A stretch of DNA of 64,000 nucleotides from Alloacidobacterium dinghuense (GCF_014274465.1 NZ_CP060394.1:4402001-4466000), one strand, 5' to 3'; counted from the stretch's first letter, positions 30,815-39,566 are shown. Translations and numbers: made by a program. Notes: generated by a model not told the origin, from the sequence alone.

Positions 30815-31474
30815 GTGCCCACACGAATTCAATCACGACCCGACATCTTGCTCCCGATATCCCTCTTGCTCGTTATTCTGCTGTATCCCCTCCTGGATCA
30901 GGGCGACCTGCGGAGAATGTTCCTCAGTGCATTGATGTTCGTGCCCGTCATTCTGTCGACAGTGAAGTTATCGCAAACAAAGCGATGGATGAGGGTATCG
31001 GTTCTTTTGATGCTCGGCGTCCTGGCCTTGGGCGTGGCAAGTGTGATCTGGCCGAATCGAACTCTACTCGGAATCAAATGGGGATTGCTGGCTGTATTCT
31101 TTTGCCTTGCTGTTATAGGGCTCTTCTCATACCTGAGGAATGCTGGTTCCGTTACCAGTGAGCATCTCTATACCGCGATGAGCATTTATCTGTTGCTCGG
31201 GATGGCCTGGTTCGCTGTTTACTGCGCGATGGATGTCGTCTACCCCGGCTCCTTTGGGCATCCCAACAACACCGTTTCCGATCGTCAGAGCGAGTTGTTG
31301 TACTTCAGCCTGATCACTCTTTCAACCGTCGGTTACGGCGATGTGGTTCCGCTTCAGAGCGAGGCACGGATGCTGGCTGCACTGGAAGGCATCACGGGTG
31401 TTCTCTATGTCGCGATCACCGTTGCGATATTAGTCAGTGCTTACCGGCGTCAGAATTCATCCGATCAGGCATAG
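30815..31474 (+). CDS. Potassium channel protein (Ion_trans_2 type)
   Basis: 219 residues from GTG 30815. Helices near residues 10-24, 33-52, 62-79 and 88-105 come first, then a two-helix pore module: helix about 122-142, pore loop LITLSTVGYGDVVP with the K+ selectivity filter TVGYGD at 171-176, and a last helix about 190-210. No RCK or cyclic-nucleotide domain follows. The frame stays open upstream to 30701, but that part crosses a strong GC hairpin and has no membrane character, so I start at 30815; the ribosome binding site there is weak. Confidence 0.75.
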   Translation: MPTRIQSRPDILLPISLLLVILLYPLLDQGDLRRMFLSALMFVPVILSTVKLSQTKRWMRVSVLLMLGVLALGVASVIWPNRTLLGIKWGLLAVFFCLAVIGLFSYLRNAGSVTSEHLYTAMSIYLLLGMAWFAVYCAMDVVYPGSFGHPNNTVSDRQSELLYFSLITLSTVGYGDVVPLQSEARMLAALEGITGVLYVAITVAILVSAYRRQNSSDQA

Positions 31475-31534
31475 CGGCATACCCTCCCCGTGAGTGTACG
31501 CATCCCTTGCTTTACGATAAAATTCAAAGAACAG

Positions 31535-31610
31535 GCCGACGTAGCTCAGTTGGTAGAGCAGCCGATTCGTAATCGGCAGGTCACCGGTTCAAGTCCGGTC
31601 GTCGGCTCCA
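31535..31610 (+). tRNA. tRNA-Thr (anticodon CGT)
   Basis: 76 nt including an encoded CCA. Acceptor arms GCCGACG and CGTCGGC pair over 7 bp. The D-arm is GCTCAGTTGGTAGAGC; the anticodon stem GCCGA/TCGGC encloses TTCGTAA, so the anticodon is CGT, reading ACG (Thr). The T-arm is CCGGTTCAAGTCCGG. Confidence 0.95.
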
Positions 31611-31660
31611 AGCCCTTCTAAATCAATGCCTTTTTAAGCGTATAAAGAGTATTCCGCACG

Positions 31661-33016
31661 CTATTTCTTCACACCCTTAGTGTCCCTTCCACCCTGGTGT
31701 AGCACCAAGTGTGTGACCTCACCTTTATCGTTCTTGAAAAATTCGATCCGTGCATCCACCACTTTCAGGAAGAACTCGGTCTCGGATTCTGCGAAGATCG
31801 GGAACTTGGGCTGATTCGTAGCCTGCTCCATCAATTGATTGCCTTCGAGGGTAATCACCATGCTGAACGTCGGCGCTAGTTCATAGGTGCCGACATACTT
31901 GGCAAGGACGGCCGAAGGCACAGTGACTTCTTTGCGCTCCGAAGGCAGTACGACCTTTTCGCCGTGAACAACCGCCGCGAGCTTTGCAGCAATATCTCCC
32001 GGTGCACCCCCATTAAGATTTCCAAGCACCACGACAGTCAATTTCTCATCTGGATAGTAAGCGAGTTCGGTATTGAATCCCTCGATGCCGCCGCCATGGT
32101 CAATCTCTTTGTGCCCGTTCACGCTTCGCACCATGAGCCCGCATGCATAGTTCTCTTTAAAGGGCGTGGTCATTTTCTTCAATGACACAGCAGAAAGAAG
32201 CTTACCCCCGAACAGCCCTTCTTCCCAGCGCAGCAAATCGTGAGTCGTGGAGTAGAGAGCACCCGCCGAAAAAGGAATGCTCATATCAATGTAGCCCGCT
32301 TTCTCCGGACCGTTCGTTCCAGGGGAGTAGCCGTAGGCGCGATGCAGAATGATTGCGGTATTCGAGTCGTACCCGGAATCGTTCATGCCCAGCGGCTTGA
32401 AGATGTTCTCTTCAACGAAGTCCTTGTAGCTCTTGCCGCTGATCTTTTCGATTAAGTATCCCAGAAGCACATATCCGGAGTTGCTGTAGTTCCACTTTTC
32501 TCCCGGCTGGAACTCCAGAGGTTTGTCGCGAAAACGGGCGACCAGTTTCTCAGGCGTAGTCGGCGTGGCCTCACTCGAGTGATAGTCCGGAAAGCCAGTG
32601 AAGCTCGGAATTCCGGAAGTATGCGTCAACAGGTTGTAGATCGTGATTTTGTCCCAAGCCGGTGGCGCATCGGGCATGTACTTCTTCACCGGATCCTCAG
32701 TTTTCAGCTTGCCGCGTTCCTCAAGCAGCAAAATGGAAGCGGCAGTGAACTGTTTTGTGATGGATCCCAGCCTGAATTTCGCTTCCGGTGAGTCCGGTAT
32801 TTGCCACTCCAGATTGGCGTAACCATAGCCTTTGTCGAGAAGCATCTGTCCATCCCGCGCCACAAGAACGGATCCCATAAACTGCTTGCCCGTTACATAA
32901 GACTGCACAACCTGGTCCATGCGCCCCGCACTGTCCTCCGCGCGCGGAGCCGTGCAGCCAATCCAAAGAATCAAAACAGGCGCGATGCGACCGAACAGGC
33001 GTCGATATATTTCCAT
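31661..33016 (-). CDS. Exported serine hydrolase (class C beta-lactamase / esterase / DD-peptidase fold)
   Basis: 451 residues. An N-terminal hydrophobic signal (about 8-25, with a Cys in LWIGC that could be a weak lipobox) leads to the penicillin-binding-type catalytic domain: the nucleophile motif SITK (S85, K88), YSN (Tyr at about 177) and a downstream HGGG as the third box. A C-terminal domain of about 100 residues (from KYVGTYEL) is of the type attached to many beta-lactamase-related hydrolases. The family ranges from peptidases to esterases, so beta-lactam resistance is not implied. ATG 33016 has AGGAG five bases upstream; the GTG two codons earlier overlaps that site. Confidence 0.85.
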   Translation of the reverse strand: MEIYRRLFGRIAPVLILWIGCTAPRAEDSAGRMDQVVQSYVTGKQFMGSVLVARDGQMLLDKGYGYANLEWQIPDSPEAKFRLGSITKQFTAASILLLEERGKLKTEDPVKKYMPDAPPAWDKITIYNLLTHTSGIPSFTGFPDYHSSEATPTTPEKLVARFRDKPLEFQPGEKWNYSNSGYVLLGYLIEKISGKSYKDFVEENIFKPLGMNDSGYDSNTAIILHRAYGYSPGTNGPEKAGYIDMSIPFSAGALYSTTHDLLRWEEGLFGGKLLSAVSLKKMTTPFKENYACGLMVRSVNGHKEIDHGGGIEGFNTELAYYPDEKLTVVVLGNLNGGAPGDIAAKLAAVVHGEKVVLPSERKEVTVPSAVLAKYVGTYELAPTFSMVITLEGNQLMEQATNQPKFPIFAESETEFFLKVVDARIEFFKNDKGEVTHLVLHQGGRDTKGVKK

Positions 33017-33090
33017 GCTCACTCCTGGGCCTTGCCAAACGGCGTGAGAAGAATACCGTACCGACCATCCCTTCGTTGCGCGACAGGCTT

Positions 33091-35427
33091 CTAGGGTCGC
33101 TCAGGCCATGATTGCTTTGGATATCGCCGCATCAGCTCGCGGCGAACCTGGGGATAGAGCCTTTCCCAAAATCCGGCCAGATCCGTGGTGGTCTGCACCG
33201 GTCGATGATTCGGCGCAAGCAGGTGAACGACCACCGGTGTATGGGCTTGCCCGATTCGCAGAGTTTCTCGCATGCCGAAGAAGTCCTGCAATCGCGAAGC
33301 AATCCAGGGTGCCTTGCCGCGTTCGTAGTGAATCTTCGCTTGCCGTCCACTCTGCAATCGCAGCGATTCGGGCGCGATCTGATTGAGTTGACGGACACCG
33401 ACCTTCCGCTCCAGCATTTGGATGAAGGTTTGTGATGCGGTTCTCAGTTCCGCAAAGCTCAGCAATCCAACGCACAACTCCCGAAGCGTTTGCAGTACAT
33501 CCGGCGGCTCAAGACCGGCAAACTCAACCCGCGACAAGAAGAGATCAAGCTTGTCTTGATCGACAAAGCGTCCCATCCCCGCTTCGATCGCCTTCTGTGC
33601 CAGCAATTCGGCAGCCACTTCGGGCGCAGGCGCGGCGCCGCGCGATTCCTGAATCACTAAATCGTCATAGAGCAGCATGCTTACGGCATCCACCCGCTCC
33701 GCCGACCGATTCCATACGACGCCGGATTGCTCTCGCACGCGATCCGGAAACAAATCGATCAACCACTCCGGCTCGATGCGTGCTGTCATGCGGACCAATG
33801 GCAGAGGCTTATCACTGCGGTCTTCGGCATCAACAGCCACCATAAACTCATAGCGAGGAGGCTGGCCCTTCACCTCAGCCGATGCCCCTGACGAGAGCAG
33901 TAACTGATTCCCCGTTCGCAGTCGCGCCACACGGTCTGGAAAGCCTGTCAGCACAGACTTGAGTAGAGCATCCTCATCATGATGTTGGCGTCGAGACGGT
34001 CGCGCAATTCTGCGTAGTTGTTCAAGAGGCTGCTCCAGTCGAGGATCCCGACCCTGATCCCGACCCTGATCCATGGCAGAGAGAAGATCGTTGCTCCCCG
34101 GCTCGATGCCTGCCGAGAGCAGCGCTGCAACCACGCAGCCGTCCTCCCCCACACCTCGTTTCTGCGCATCGATCACAAGCCGCGACAACCGCGGAGACAC
34201 CGGAAGGCGCGCCAACTGCCGCACCATATCTCCAGTGGCTCCAAGGCGATCCAGAAGTGAACCGGCGCTTTCCATCGCGCCGTCGGGCGGCGCATCCAGC
34301 CATCGCACATCTTTTACCGGATCAATCTGCATCGCGCGCATCGTCAGGCAGAGCTGCGACAGATCGCTGCGCAAAATTTCCGGCGTATCGTGCTCCGCCC
34401 GTAATTGGTAATCCTCTTTAGTGTAAAGGCGCAACACGCGCCCGGGTCCGGTGCGCCCGGCTCGTCCCGCTCTCTGCGTTGCAGAAGCCTTGCTCACTCG
34501 TCCGACCTGCAGTGTCTGCAATCCGGTCCATCGCGACCAGGTCGCCATTCGAGCCAGACCGCTGTCAATGACAGCGCGTACTCCTTCAACCGTAATCGAG
34601 CTTTCCGCGACATTGGTCGCCAATATAAGTTTCCACTGCGATCCTGGCGTGACCGCACGGTCTTGTTCCTCTGGAGACAAACTGCCATGCAACGGCAGAA
34701 TCACCAGGCCCGCTCGTCGCGCACTCTCTTCACACTCGCGCATTGCCCGGTAAATCTCAGCAGCGCCGGGGAGAAATGCCAAAATATCCCCGGAGTTTTC
34801 ACGCGCGATCAGCTTTTCCACTGCATCCCGCACCTGCATTTCAAGAGGCTTTGGGGAATAGGGCAAGTGCTCGATCGAAAGCTCAAACAAATTTCCCTTG
34901 GATCGTATGATCGGGCAGTCATCAAGATAATGAGCGACCGATGCGGCCTCGAGCGTTGCTGACATGACCACGATGCGCAGATCAGGCCGCCTGCCTTGCA
35001 GCAGCTTCAATAAGGCGAGAGCGAGATCGCTTTCGAGATGGCGTTCGTGAAACTCATCTAGTACTACGGCCGCGACACCTTTGAGATTCGGGTCTGAAAT
35101 GAGGCGCCGCGTCAACACCCCTTCAGTCACAAACCGCAGCCGAGTGCGCGGGCCCGCGACTTCGTCAAATCGAACCTGGTAGCCAATCGTTTCGCCGATC
35201 CGTTCACCCATTTCCGAGGCAACTCTCCGCGCCGCCATCCGTGCCGCAATGCGACGAGGTTCGAGCACCATGACCTCACCGTCCACGAGTTTGAGCATCT
35301 CGGGAGGAATGCGCGTCGTCTTACCAGCACCGGGTGACGCCTCGATCACGAGGTTCGGAGAGCGCTTTAGGGAAGAGAGGATTGTCGGCAGAATTTCATC
35401 GACCGGAAGAACAAGCTTGCGACTCAC
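33091..35427 (-). CDS. hrpB: ATP-dependent helicase HrpB
   Basis: DEAH/RHA-type superfamily 2 helicase, a bacterial relative of the DEAH RNA helicases. Walker A is ASPGAGKTTR (30-39); the Walker B box reads DEFH (VVLDEFHERHLESD), as is usual for HrpB; motif III is SATL. QRAGRAGRTGPG is motif VI. The HrpB-specific C-terminal domain continues to residue 778, with YERGKAPWIASRLQDFFG. It starts with GTG. The biological role of HrpB in most bacteria is poorly known. Confidence 0.92.
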   Translation of the reverse strand: MSRKLVLPVDEILPTILSSLKRSPNLVIEASPGAGKTTRIPPEMLKLVDGEVMVLEPRRIAARMAARRVASEMGERIGETIGYQVRFDEVAGPRTRLRFVTEGVLTRRLISDPNLKGVAAVVLDEFHERHLESDLALALLKLLQGRRPDLRIVVMSATLEAASVAHYLDDCPIIRSKGNLFELSIEHLPYSPKPLEMQVRDAVEKLIARENSGDILAFLPGAAEIYRAMRECEESARRAGLVILPLHGSLSPEEQDRAVTPGSQWKLILATNVAESSITVEGVRAVIDSGLARMATWSRWTGLQTLQVGRVSKASATQRAGRAGRTGPGRVLRLYTKEDYQLRAEHDTPEILRSDLSQLCLTMRAMQIDPVKDVRWLDAPPDGAMESAGSLLDRLGATGDMVRQLARLPVSPRLSRLVIDAQKRGVGEDGCVVAALLSAGIEPGSNDLLSAMDQGRDQGRDPRLEQPLEQLRRIARPSRRQHHDEDALLKSVLTGFPDRVARLRTGNQLLLSSGASAEVKGQPPRYEFMVAVDAEDRSDKPLPLVRMTARIEPEWLIDLFPDRVREQSGVVWNRSAERVDAVSMLLYDDLVIQESRGAAPAPEVAAELLAQKAIEAGMGRFVDQDKLDLFLSRVEFAGLEPPDVLQTLRELCVGLLSFAELRTASQTFIQMLERKVGVRQLNQIAPESLRLQSGRQAKIHYERGKAPWIASRLQDFFGMRETLRIGQAHTPVVVHLLAPNHRPVQTTTDLAGFWERLYPQVRRELMRRYPKQSWPERP

Positions 35428-35443
35428 TAGCTTTCATCGGATC

Positions 35444-35461
35444 ACGCCGTCTGAACGGCGT
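35444..35461. repeat. 7-bp hairpin upstream of hrpB
   Basis: ACGCCGT (35444-35450), loop CTGA, ACGGCGT (35455-35461), 17 bp before the hrpB start on the leader side. It has an A/T-rich flank on each side but belongs to no gene end, so it may act in the hrpB leader or be a remnant repeat. Confidence 0.4.
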
Positions 35462-35621
35462 CAATTTCATTAGGAAAAAGTTGGAAATCCACAGCCGGAA
35501 TCGAATTAAATACCATTTATCCACGGATTTTCATACTCATCCCCTTGTATCCAAACGCCCCGATGCGCATAATCGCCTCAAGAGGCGGGGTCTATGACTC
35601 CAAGGAGAAACGGTTCGCCCT

Positions 35622-36557
35622 GTGAACCCGTATAACCGTCAGGACGTGCTGCGTATCCTGCGCATCCATCCCAGGCAGTTGCGCGGATGGGAGCGCAGTG
35701 GCCTCATCGCCCCTACTGAAACCTATTCCTTTCAGGATCTGGTCCAACTCAGCAAGCTGCGCGATCTCCGCGCCAAGCGGATGTCCGCCGCGAAAATCAG
35801 CGAGTCAGTGACCGCCATGCGCTCGGTCTCCGGCATGTCCAACCCACTGGTCGAGGCTGGAACAGCGCGCCGCGGTTCGCGTCTCCTCTTCCGTCATTCC
35901 GGCGCCACCATGGAACCCATCGCCCGCCAGTTCGTCTTCGATTTCGACGCGGGCGCCGCCCGCAACACGACGACCTTCGGCAGTACGGTGCTCGATCAAG
36001 TCCATCGCGAAGCCCGGGCCAACGGTCTGTTCCTCGACGCTGTCCGCTGCGAGGAAGCTCATAAGATCGCCGAAGCCACCGCGATCTACGGGGAAATCCT
36101 GCTGCTCGACCCAATGCATGCGCCAGCCTGCATCAACCTCGGCACCATTCACTACAATCAGCGGCAATTTCTAGAGGCCGAGCGCCTCTACCGTCAGGCC
36201 ACCGCCGTCGACCCCGAATACGCGCTCGCATTCTTTGACCTTGGCAACGTGCTCGACGAGCTGCAGCATCTTCCAGAGGCCATCGAGGCTTATCGATCCG
36301 CCATCCGCCTCGTGCCTACTTACGCAGACGCGCATTACAACCTGGCCCTGGCCTACGAGCGCACCGGACAACGCCGCAAAGCCCTGCGCCACTGGACCGC
36401 CTATCTCAAGCTGGACAATACTGGCCCGTGGGCGAACCACGCGCGCGGCCAACAGCGCAAAATCCTGGACCGCGAAAAGCTGACCATCGTGCACCGCTCG
36501 TCAAAGCCGCACGCGCGCAATATCCGCCGCACCGCTCCCGCCCTCAAGCTCGTCTAG
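35622..36557 (+). CDS. MerR-type HTH protein with TPR domain
   Basis: 311 residues. Residues 1-70 form a MerR-like winged helix (NRQDVLRILRIHPRQLRGWERSGLIAP, then TYSFQDLVQLSKLRDLRA). A linker of about 70 residues follows, with VFDFDAG. Residues about 140-275 hold TPR repeats (MHAPACINLGTIHYNQRQFL, YALAFFDLGNVLDELQHLPE, YADAHYNLALAYERTGQRRK). A basic tail ends the protein. It lacks the usual C-terminal effector helix of MerR, so it probably dimerises or senses through the TPRs. GTG start; AAGGAG lies about 14 nt upstream, a long spacing. The neighbouring lipoprotein gene is convergent. Target genes cannot be seen. Confidence 0.75.
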   Translation: MNPYNRQDVLRILRIHPRQLRGWERSGLIAPTETYSFQDLVQLSKLRDLRAKRMSAAKISESVTAMRSVSGMSNPLVEAGTARRGSRLLFRHSGATMEPIARQFVFDFDAGAARNTTTFGSTVLDQVHREARANGLFLDAVRCEEAHKIAEATAIYGEILLLDPMHAPACINLGTIHYNQRQFLEAERLYRQATAVDPEYALAFFDLGNVLDELQHLPEAIEAYRSAIRLVPTYADAHYNLALAYERTGQRRKALRHWTAYLKLDNTGPWANHARGQQRKILDREKLTIVHRSSKPHARNIRRTAPALKLV

Positions 36558-36590
36558 ATTCCAACCTGAAAATGAGAGCTGCTATTTCCG

Positions 36591-36620
36591 ATCGCAGCGC
36601 AGTCTTTGCGATTTTCGTTT
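36591..36620 (+). terminator. Putative terminator of the MerR-TPR gene
   Basis: ATCGCA (36591-36596) pairs with TGCGAT (36607-36612), followed by TTTCGTTT. The short stem makes this a moderate call. Confidence 0.5.
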
Positions 36621-37209
36621 AACGGGCTGTCCCGGTGGTCGGCCACTCATAGACGACAACGCCAAGATTATTGAGCACTCCCATCGTTGTTTCTACGTTC
36701 CGCCGAACCTGCAAACGGTTCGCGCGCGTCTCCGCCGGGTCTTCCTCGACGGCAATCACCCGCCCATACGGCCAATCCTGTGAGGGCAGTGCGCCAAGCG
36801 CATCCGGCAAGTCTCCCAGCCGCAATTCGAGTTCCTGCCGCCGCGCTTTTGCCGGCTTCAGCATTGCGCTCGGTAGCGCGGGGCTCCCGGTTTGATCCGG
36901 AGAAATCACCCGCAGCGTCACATTCTGTCCGCCCACAATCAAAAAGGGATTGTTCCAGCTCTCCGTCGTGTGAATGGCCATGTAGTGACTCTTTGCTGGC
37001 GGCGGAATCTGCTCCAGTTCCTCGCGCGCGGCATCGATCTTTTTGGCCGCTGCCTGCGCCTGTTGTTTCGCCTGTTCGCGCGCCTGCGCCGCCGCATCCG
37101 GCGGAGCACCGGCCGCCGGCGTTTCCGAACGCCTGCAACCAACATAGGCTGCAATGAAAATCAGAGCAGGAGCAACAACAAATGCGGTCAGACGATTTCT
37201 AAGCTTCAT
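36619..37209 (-). CDS. Probable lipoprotein with coiled-coil segment
   Basis: 196 residues from the ATG at 37209. The N-terminus is a lipoprotein-like signal (FVVAPALIFIAAYVGC) with the Cys near residue 25 as the likely lipidation site. An Ala/Gln/Lys-rich stretch about 38-70 (AREQAKQQAQAAAKKIDAAR) predicts a short coiled coil. The C-terminal part (HYMAIHTTESWNNPFLIVGG, then QDWPYGRVIAVEED) is a small conserved-looking domain I do not recognise. Its end is convergent with the MerR-TPR gene. Function unknown. Confidence 0.65.
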   Translation of the reverse strand: MKLRNRLTAFVVAPALIFIAAYVGCRRSETPAAGAPPDAAAQAREQAKQQAQAAAKKIDAAREELEQIPPPAKSHYMAIHTTESWNNPFLIVGGQNVTLRVISPDQTGSPALPSAMLKPAKARRQELELRLGDLPDALGALPSQDWPYGRVIAVEEDPAETRANRLQVRRNVETTMGVLNNLGVVVYEWPTTGTAR

Positions 37210-37415
37210 GCAATCAGGGACACTACTGCGCAGCATATCAAGCGTGCGCTCACGCCATCCAGCAAGATTGCGCAGCAGGAAACCGATTGCTTACTACTTT
37301 TCCGTCATTCAAACGCGTTTCACCTTCACTCAGGTACGCGTCCACAACGACAAAAGAATCGAATTTTCCCACCCATCCTGCGTCCCGGAATCGGGGAACT
37401 TGTGAAAACATTTAC

Positions 37416-37446
37416 TTGACAATGCGAATTCTACAAGAGCCTAATG
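37416..37446 (+). promoter_or_regulatory. Orphan sigma-70-like promoter
   Basis: TTGACA (37416-37421), an 18-nt spacer and CCTAAT (37440-37445): consensus -35, 4 of 6 in the -10. No protein gene follows on this strand before a strong terminator 90 bp on. Confidence 0.45.
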
Positions 37447-37451
37447 TCCGC

Positions 37452-37569
37452 ACGGTTTGGTAAAACCATTTACTGTGACCTTCAAAGCCGGTAAATCAGG
37501 TTCTACTTTCCGGAATTTGTTGGCCTCCTACGCGCAGTGGACCACATGCCACTGCGCATCTTTTTTATT
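37452..37569 (+). ncRNA. Candidate small RNA ending in an intrinsic terminator
   Basis: The gap 37210-37564 has no + strand gene, yet it contains a promoter-like pair (37416-37446) and, at 37532-37557, GCGCAGTGG, loop ACCACATG, CCACTGCGC, followed after ATC by a run of six T and TATT. This is a textbook rightward terminator. A second hairpin, GGTTT-GGT-AAAACC, lies at about 37454-37467. The predicted transcript is about 115 nt. The stem also lies just past the enoyl-CoA hydratase stop on the other strand, but that side has no T-run. Confidence 0.5.
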
Positions 37570-38347
37570 GGCCCTTCCACACCGCCGCACGCTTCTCCAG
37601 AAATGCCTTCGTTCCCTCTGCTTTGTCCTCGGTCGCGCAGCACAGCCCGAAGAGTGATGCCTCCAGGTCAAGCGCCTGCCGCAGCGGCAGATCGTATCCG
37701 CTATGCACGGCTTCAAGACATTTCTCCACCGCCAGCGGAGCCTGCGCCGCAATCGTGCGCGCAATGTGCTCGCCACGCGCCACTAGCTGATCGGGCGCGA
37801 CAACCTCCTCAACCAGCCCAATCCGCAGCGCCTCCAGAGCCGGAATCATCTCGCCCGTAAGAATCATCTTCAACGCGGCGCCCTTGCCTACCAGCCGCGG
37901 CAGCCGCTGCGATCCGCCATACCCGGGAATGATCCCCAGCTTGACTTCAGGCTGTCCGAATTTCGCCGTCTCGCTCGCGATCCGGAAGGTGCAGGCCAGC
38001 GCCAGCTCGCACCCGCCGCCCAGCGCAAATCCATTCACGCAGGCAATCACCGGCTTTCCGCAGTTCTCAATGCGATCAAACAAGCCTTGCCCGCAGAGCG
38101 CCAGAGCATGTCCATCTATCGCCGAAACGCGCGCAAGCTCCTGAATGTCAGCTCCGGCCGCAAAGGCCTTTTCCCCGGCTCCAGTCAGCAAAAGAGCGCG
38201 CACGGCAGAATTCGCAACCAACTCCTCCACCGCCGCTCCCAACTCTTTCAGCGTAGCCGCATTCAGCGCATTCAAAACTTTGGGACGGTTCAGCGTAACA
38301 ACAGCGACAGCGTCGCGAATCTCAACAAGAATGTTTTCGTAGCTCAT
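37565..38347 (-). CDS. Enoyl-CoA hydratase/isomerase (crotonase) family protein
   Basis: 260-residue crotonase-fold enzyme, probably hydrating trans-2-enoyl-CoA in fatty-acid oxidation. The oxyanion-hole segments are present: AFAAGADIQEL (about 60-70) and NGFALGGGCELALACT (about 105-120). The catalytic Glu sits in GGCELA, and the second acid in QPEVKLGIIPGYGGSQRL. At this length it is a stand-alone hydratase. No other beta-oxidation gene is adjacent; the acyl-CoA dehydrogenase in this window is 9 kb away. The substrate chain length is not defined. Confidence 0.88.
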   Translation of the reverse strand: MSYENILVEIRDAVAVVTLNRPKVLNALNAATLKELGAAVEELVANSAVRALLLTGAGEKAFAAGADIQELARVSAIDGHALALCGQGLFDRIENCGKPVIACVNGFALGGGCELALACTFRIASETAKFGQPEVKLGIIPGYGGSQRLPRLVGKGAALKMILTGEMIPALEALRIGLVEEVVAPDQLVARGEHIARTIAAQAPLAVEKCLEAVHSGYDLPLRQALDLEASLFGLCCATEDKAEGTKAFLEKRAAVWKGQ

Positions 38348-38375
38348 GGTGAACCGCTGAGTCTAGCATGTCGCG

Positions 38376-38432
38376 CACTCGGAATGCGAAGGACGCCACG
38401 AGCCTTCGCAAAGCTCAGTTCGCCGCCGAGTG
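38376..38432. repeat. Nested inverted repeat between enoyl-CoA hydratase and PaiB-like genes
   Basis: The outer arms CACTCGG (38376-38382) and CCGAGTG (38426-38432) enclose TGCGAAGG (38385-38392) and CCTTCGCA (38403-38410). It begins about 25 bp past the PaiB-like stop and lacks a T-run. The CCTTCGC core resembles the hairpin at 43534-43566, so it may be a member of a dispersed repeat family. Confidence 0.55.
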
Positions 38433-38456
38433 TGATCCCGGACTCCTCCAGTAAGG

Positions 38457-39089
38457 CTACAGCGTATCCGATACCATCTGCCGCATCATCATGCTGTTGG
38501 TCGTGTCAAGCTCCTCGAGCCCGGCAATCACGCCCCGCCGGTCAGCCTCCGAGCGATTCTGGCTGACCTTCCACTTACCCTCCAGCCGCTCAATCGGAAG
38601 CTCCAGCCCGACAATGCCTTTCACCAGCGACGCCACATAGCCTGCCGGCGCGTCCGTCACCTTCCACGGCTCGGGCGAAGTCGCTTCGTGAATATTCGTC
38701 AGCCGCTCCACGTGCGCTCGCAGCCAGGCGGCGTCTTCAATCACCTTCAGATAGCCATAGGCATGCACCACCGCATAGTTCCACGTCGGAACCACCTTGC
38801 CCGTCTCCTGCTTCTCCGCATACCACGAAGGAGAGATGTAATGATGCGGCCCGGAGAAGATGGCCAGCGACTCCACATCCGGCGAGTATTCCCGCCACTG
38901 TATGTTGGCCCGCGAGATGTGCCCGCGCAGCACGCCCAGCGATCCTTCCTGCTCATCCAGGACCATGGGAAGATGCGTTGCATAAAGACCGGAGATACCG
39001 AATGTAATCAGAGAAGCGAACGGCTGCCGCTGCATCAGCTGATGCAGCACGGGAACACGTGTCTCTTCATGATGCCGGGGAATATACAT
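38457..39089 (-). CDS. PaiB-like FMN-binding protein
   Basis: 210 residues of the PaiB / FMN-binding negative transcriptional regulator family, a split-barrel flavin-binding fold. The start MYIPRHHEETR is the family N-terminus, and AAAGGAAAA lies upstream; a longer open frame adds 50 unrelated residues. FASLITFGISGLYATHLPMVL (about 24-44), HISRANIQWRE, YISPSWYAEK and VPTWNYAVVHAYG are family blocks. A regulator of sporulation and protease genes in Bacillus gave the name; in an acidobacterium the role is open and could be a flavin-dependent enzyme. Confidence 0.85.
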   Translation of the reverse strand: MYIPRHHEETRVPVLHQLMQRQPFASLITFGISGLYATHLPMVLDEQEGSLGVLRGHISRANIQWREYSPDVESLAIFSGPHHYISPSWYAEKQETGKVVPTWNYAVVHAYGYLKVIEDAAWLRAHVERLTNIHEATSPEPWKVTDAPAGYVASLVKGIVGLELPIERLEGKWKVSQNRSEADRRGVIAGLEELDTTNSMMMRQMVSDTL

Positions 39090-39352
39090 AGTGTAAGTTT
39101 TCCTTTTATAGCTTCTCTTCGCACTGAGAAGCGGCGTTTGCAAGACAGAAAATGACACACCAAGAGCACTGAAGGAATCCACCGCGTCGCTCCCGCATAC
39201 GATCGCAACTGTTTTGGGGGCTTTCTTAAATAGACGCAAAAATCCACCCGAGTGTTTTACGGATTCGCAGAAAAGGGTGCCTCATTTCGGGCAACTCAAT
39301 GGAGAATAAAAGATTTTTTCGATCGCCTCAAACCATCTTTCTCGCCCCCTGC

Positions 39353-39381
39353 CCGTCATTCTGAGCGCAGCGAAGAATCTC
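39353..39381. repeat. Dispersed repeat of the GTCATTCTGAGCG type
   Basis: The block begins GTCATTCTGAGCGCAGCG and ends AAGAATCT. It recurs, diverged, at 39642-39700 and 43589-43622. Such blocks are scattered in acidobacterial and other genomes and generate spurious short ORFs. Confidence 0.6.
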
Positions 39382-39566
39382 AACGATCCCTCTCGCTCAC
39401 CACCTCGAAGCAAAAACGTACGACATGAACCCAAACCACCAACAGAACACGGTTGCCTCATCCTGTCTCCTCGCGCAGTTCGAGGAGATAGAGCCTTCCC
39501 TGAGCCTGCCGAAGGGGTGGGGTCGAACAAGACCGCGCAAAGCGCGCACTGATTCAACGGTAGAAG

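Noticed and set aside
31661-33016. Beta-lactam resistance gene
   Set aside because: SITK/YSN/HGG define a broad serine-hydrolase fold; there is no evidence that it hydrolyses beta-lactams.
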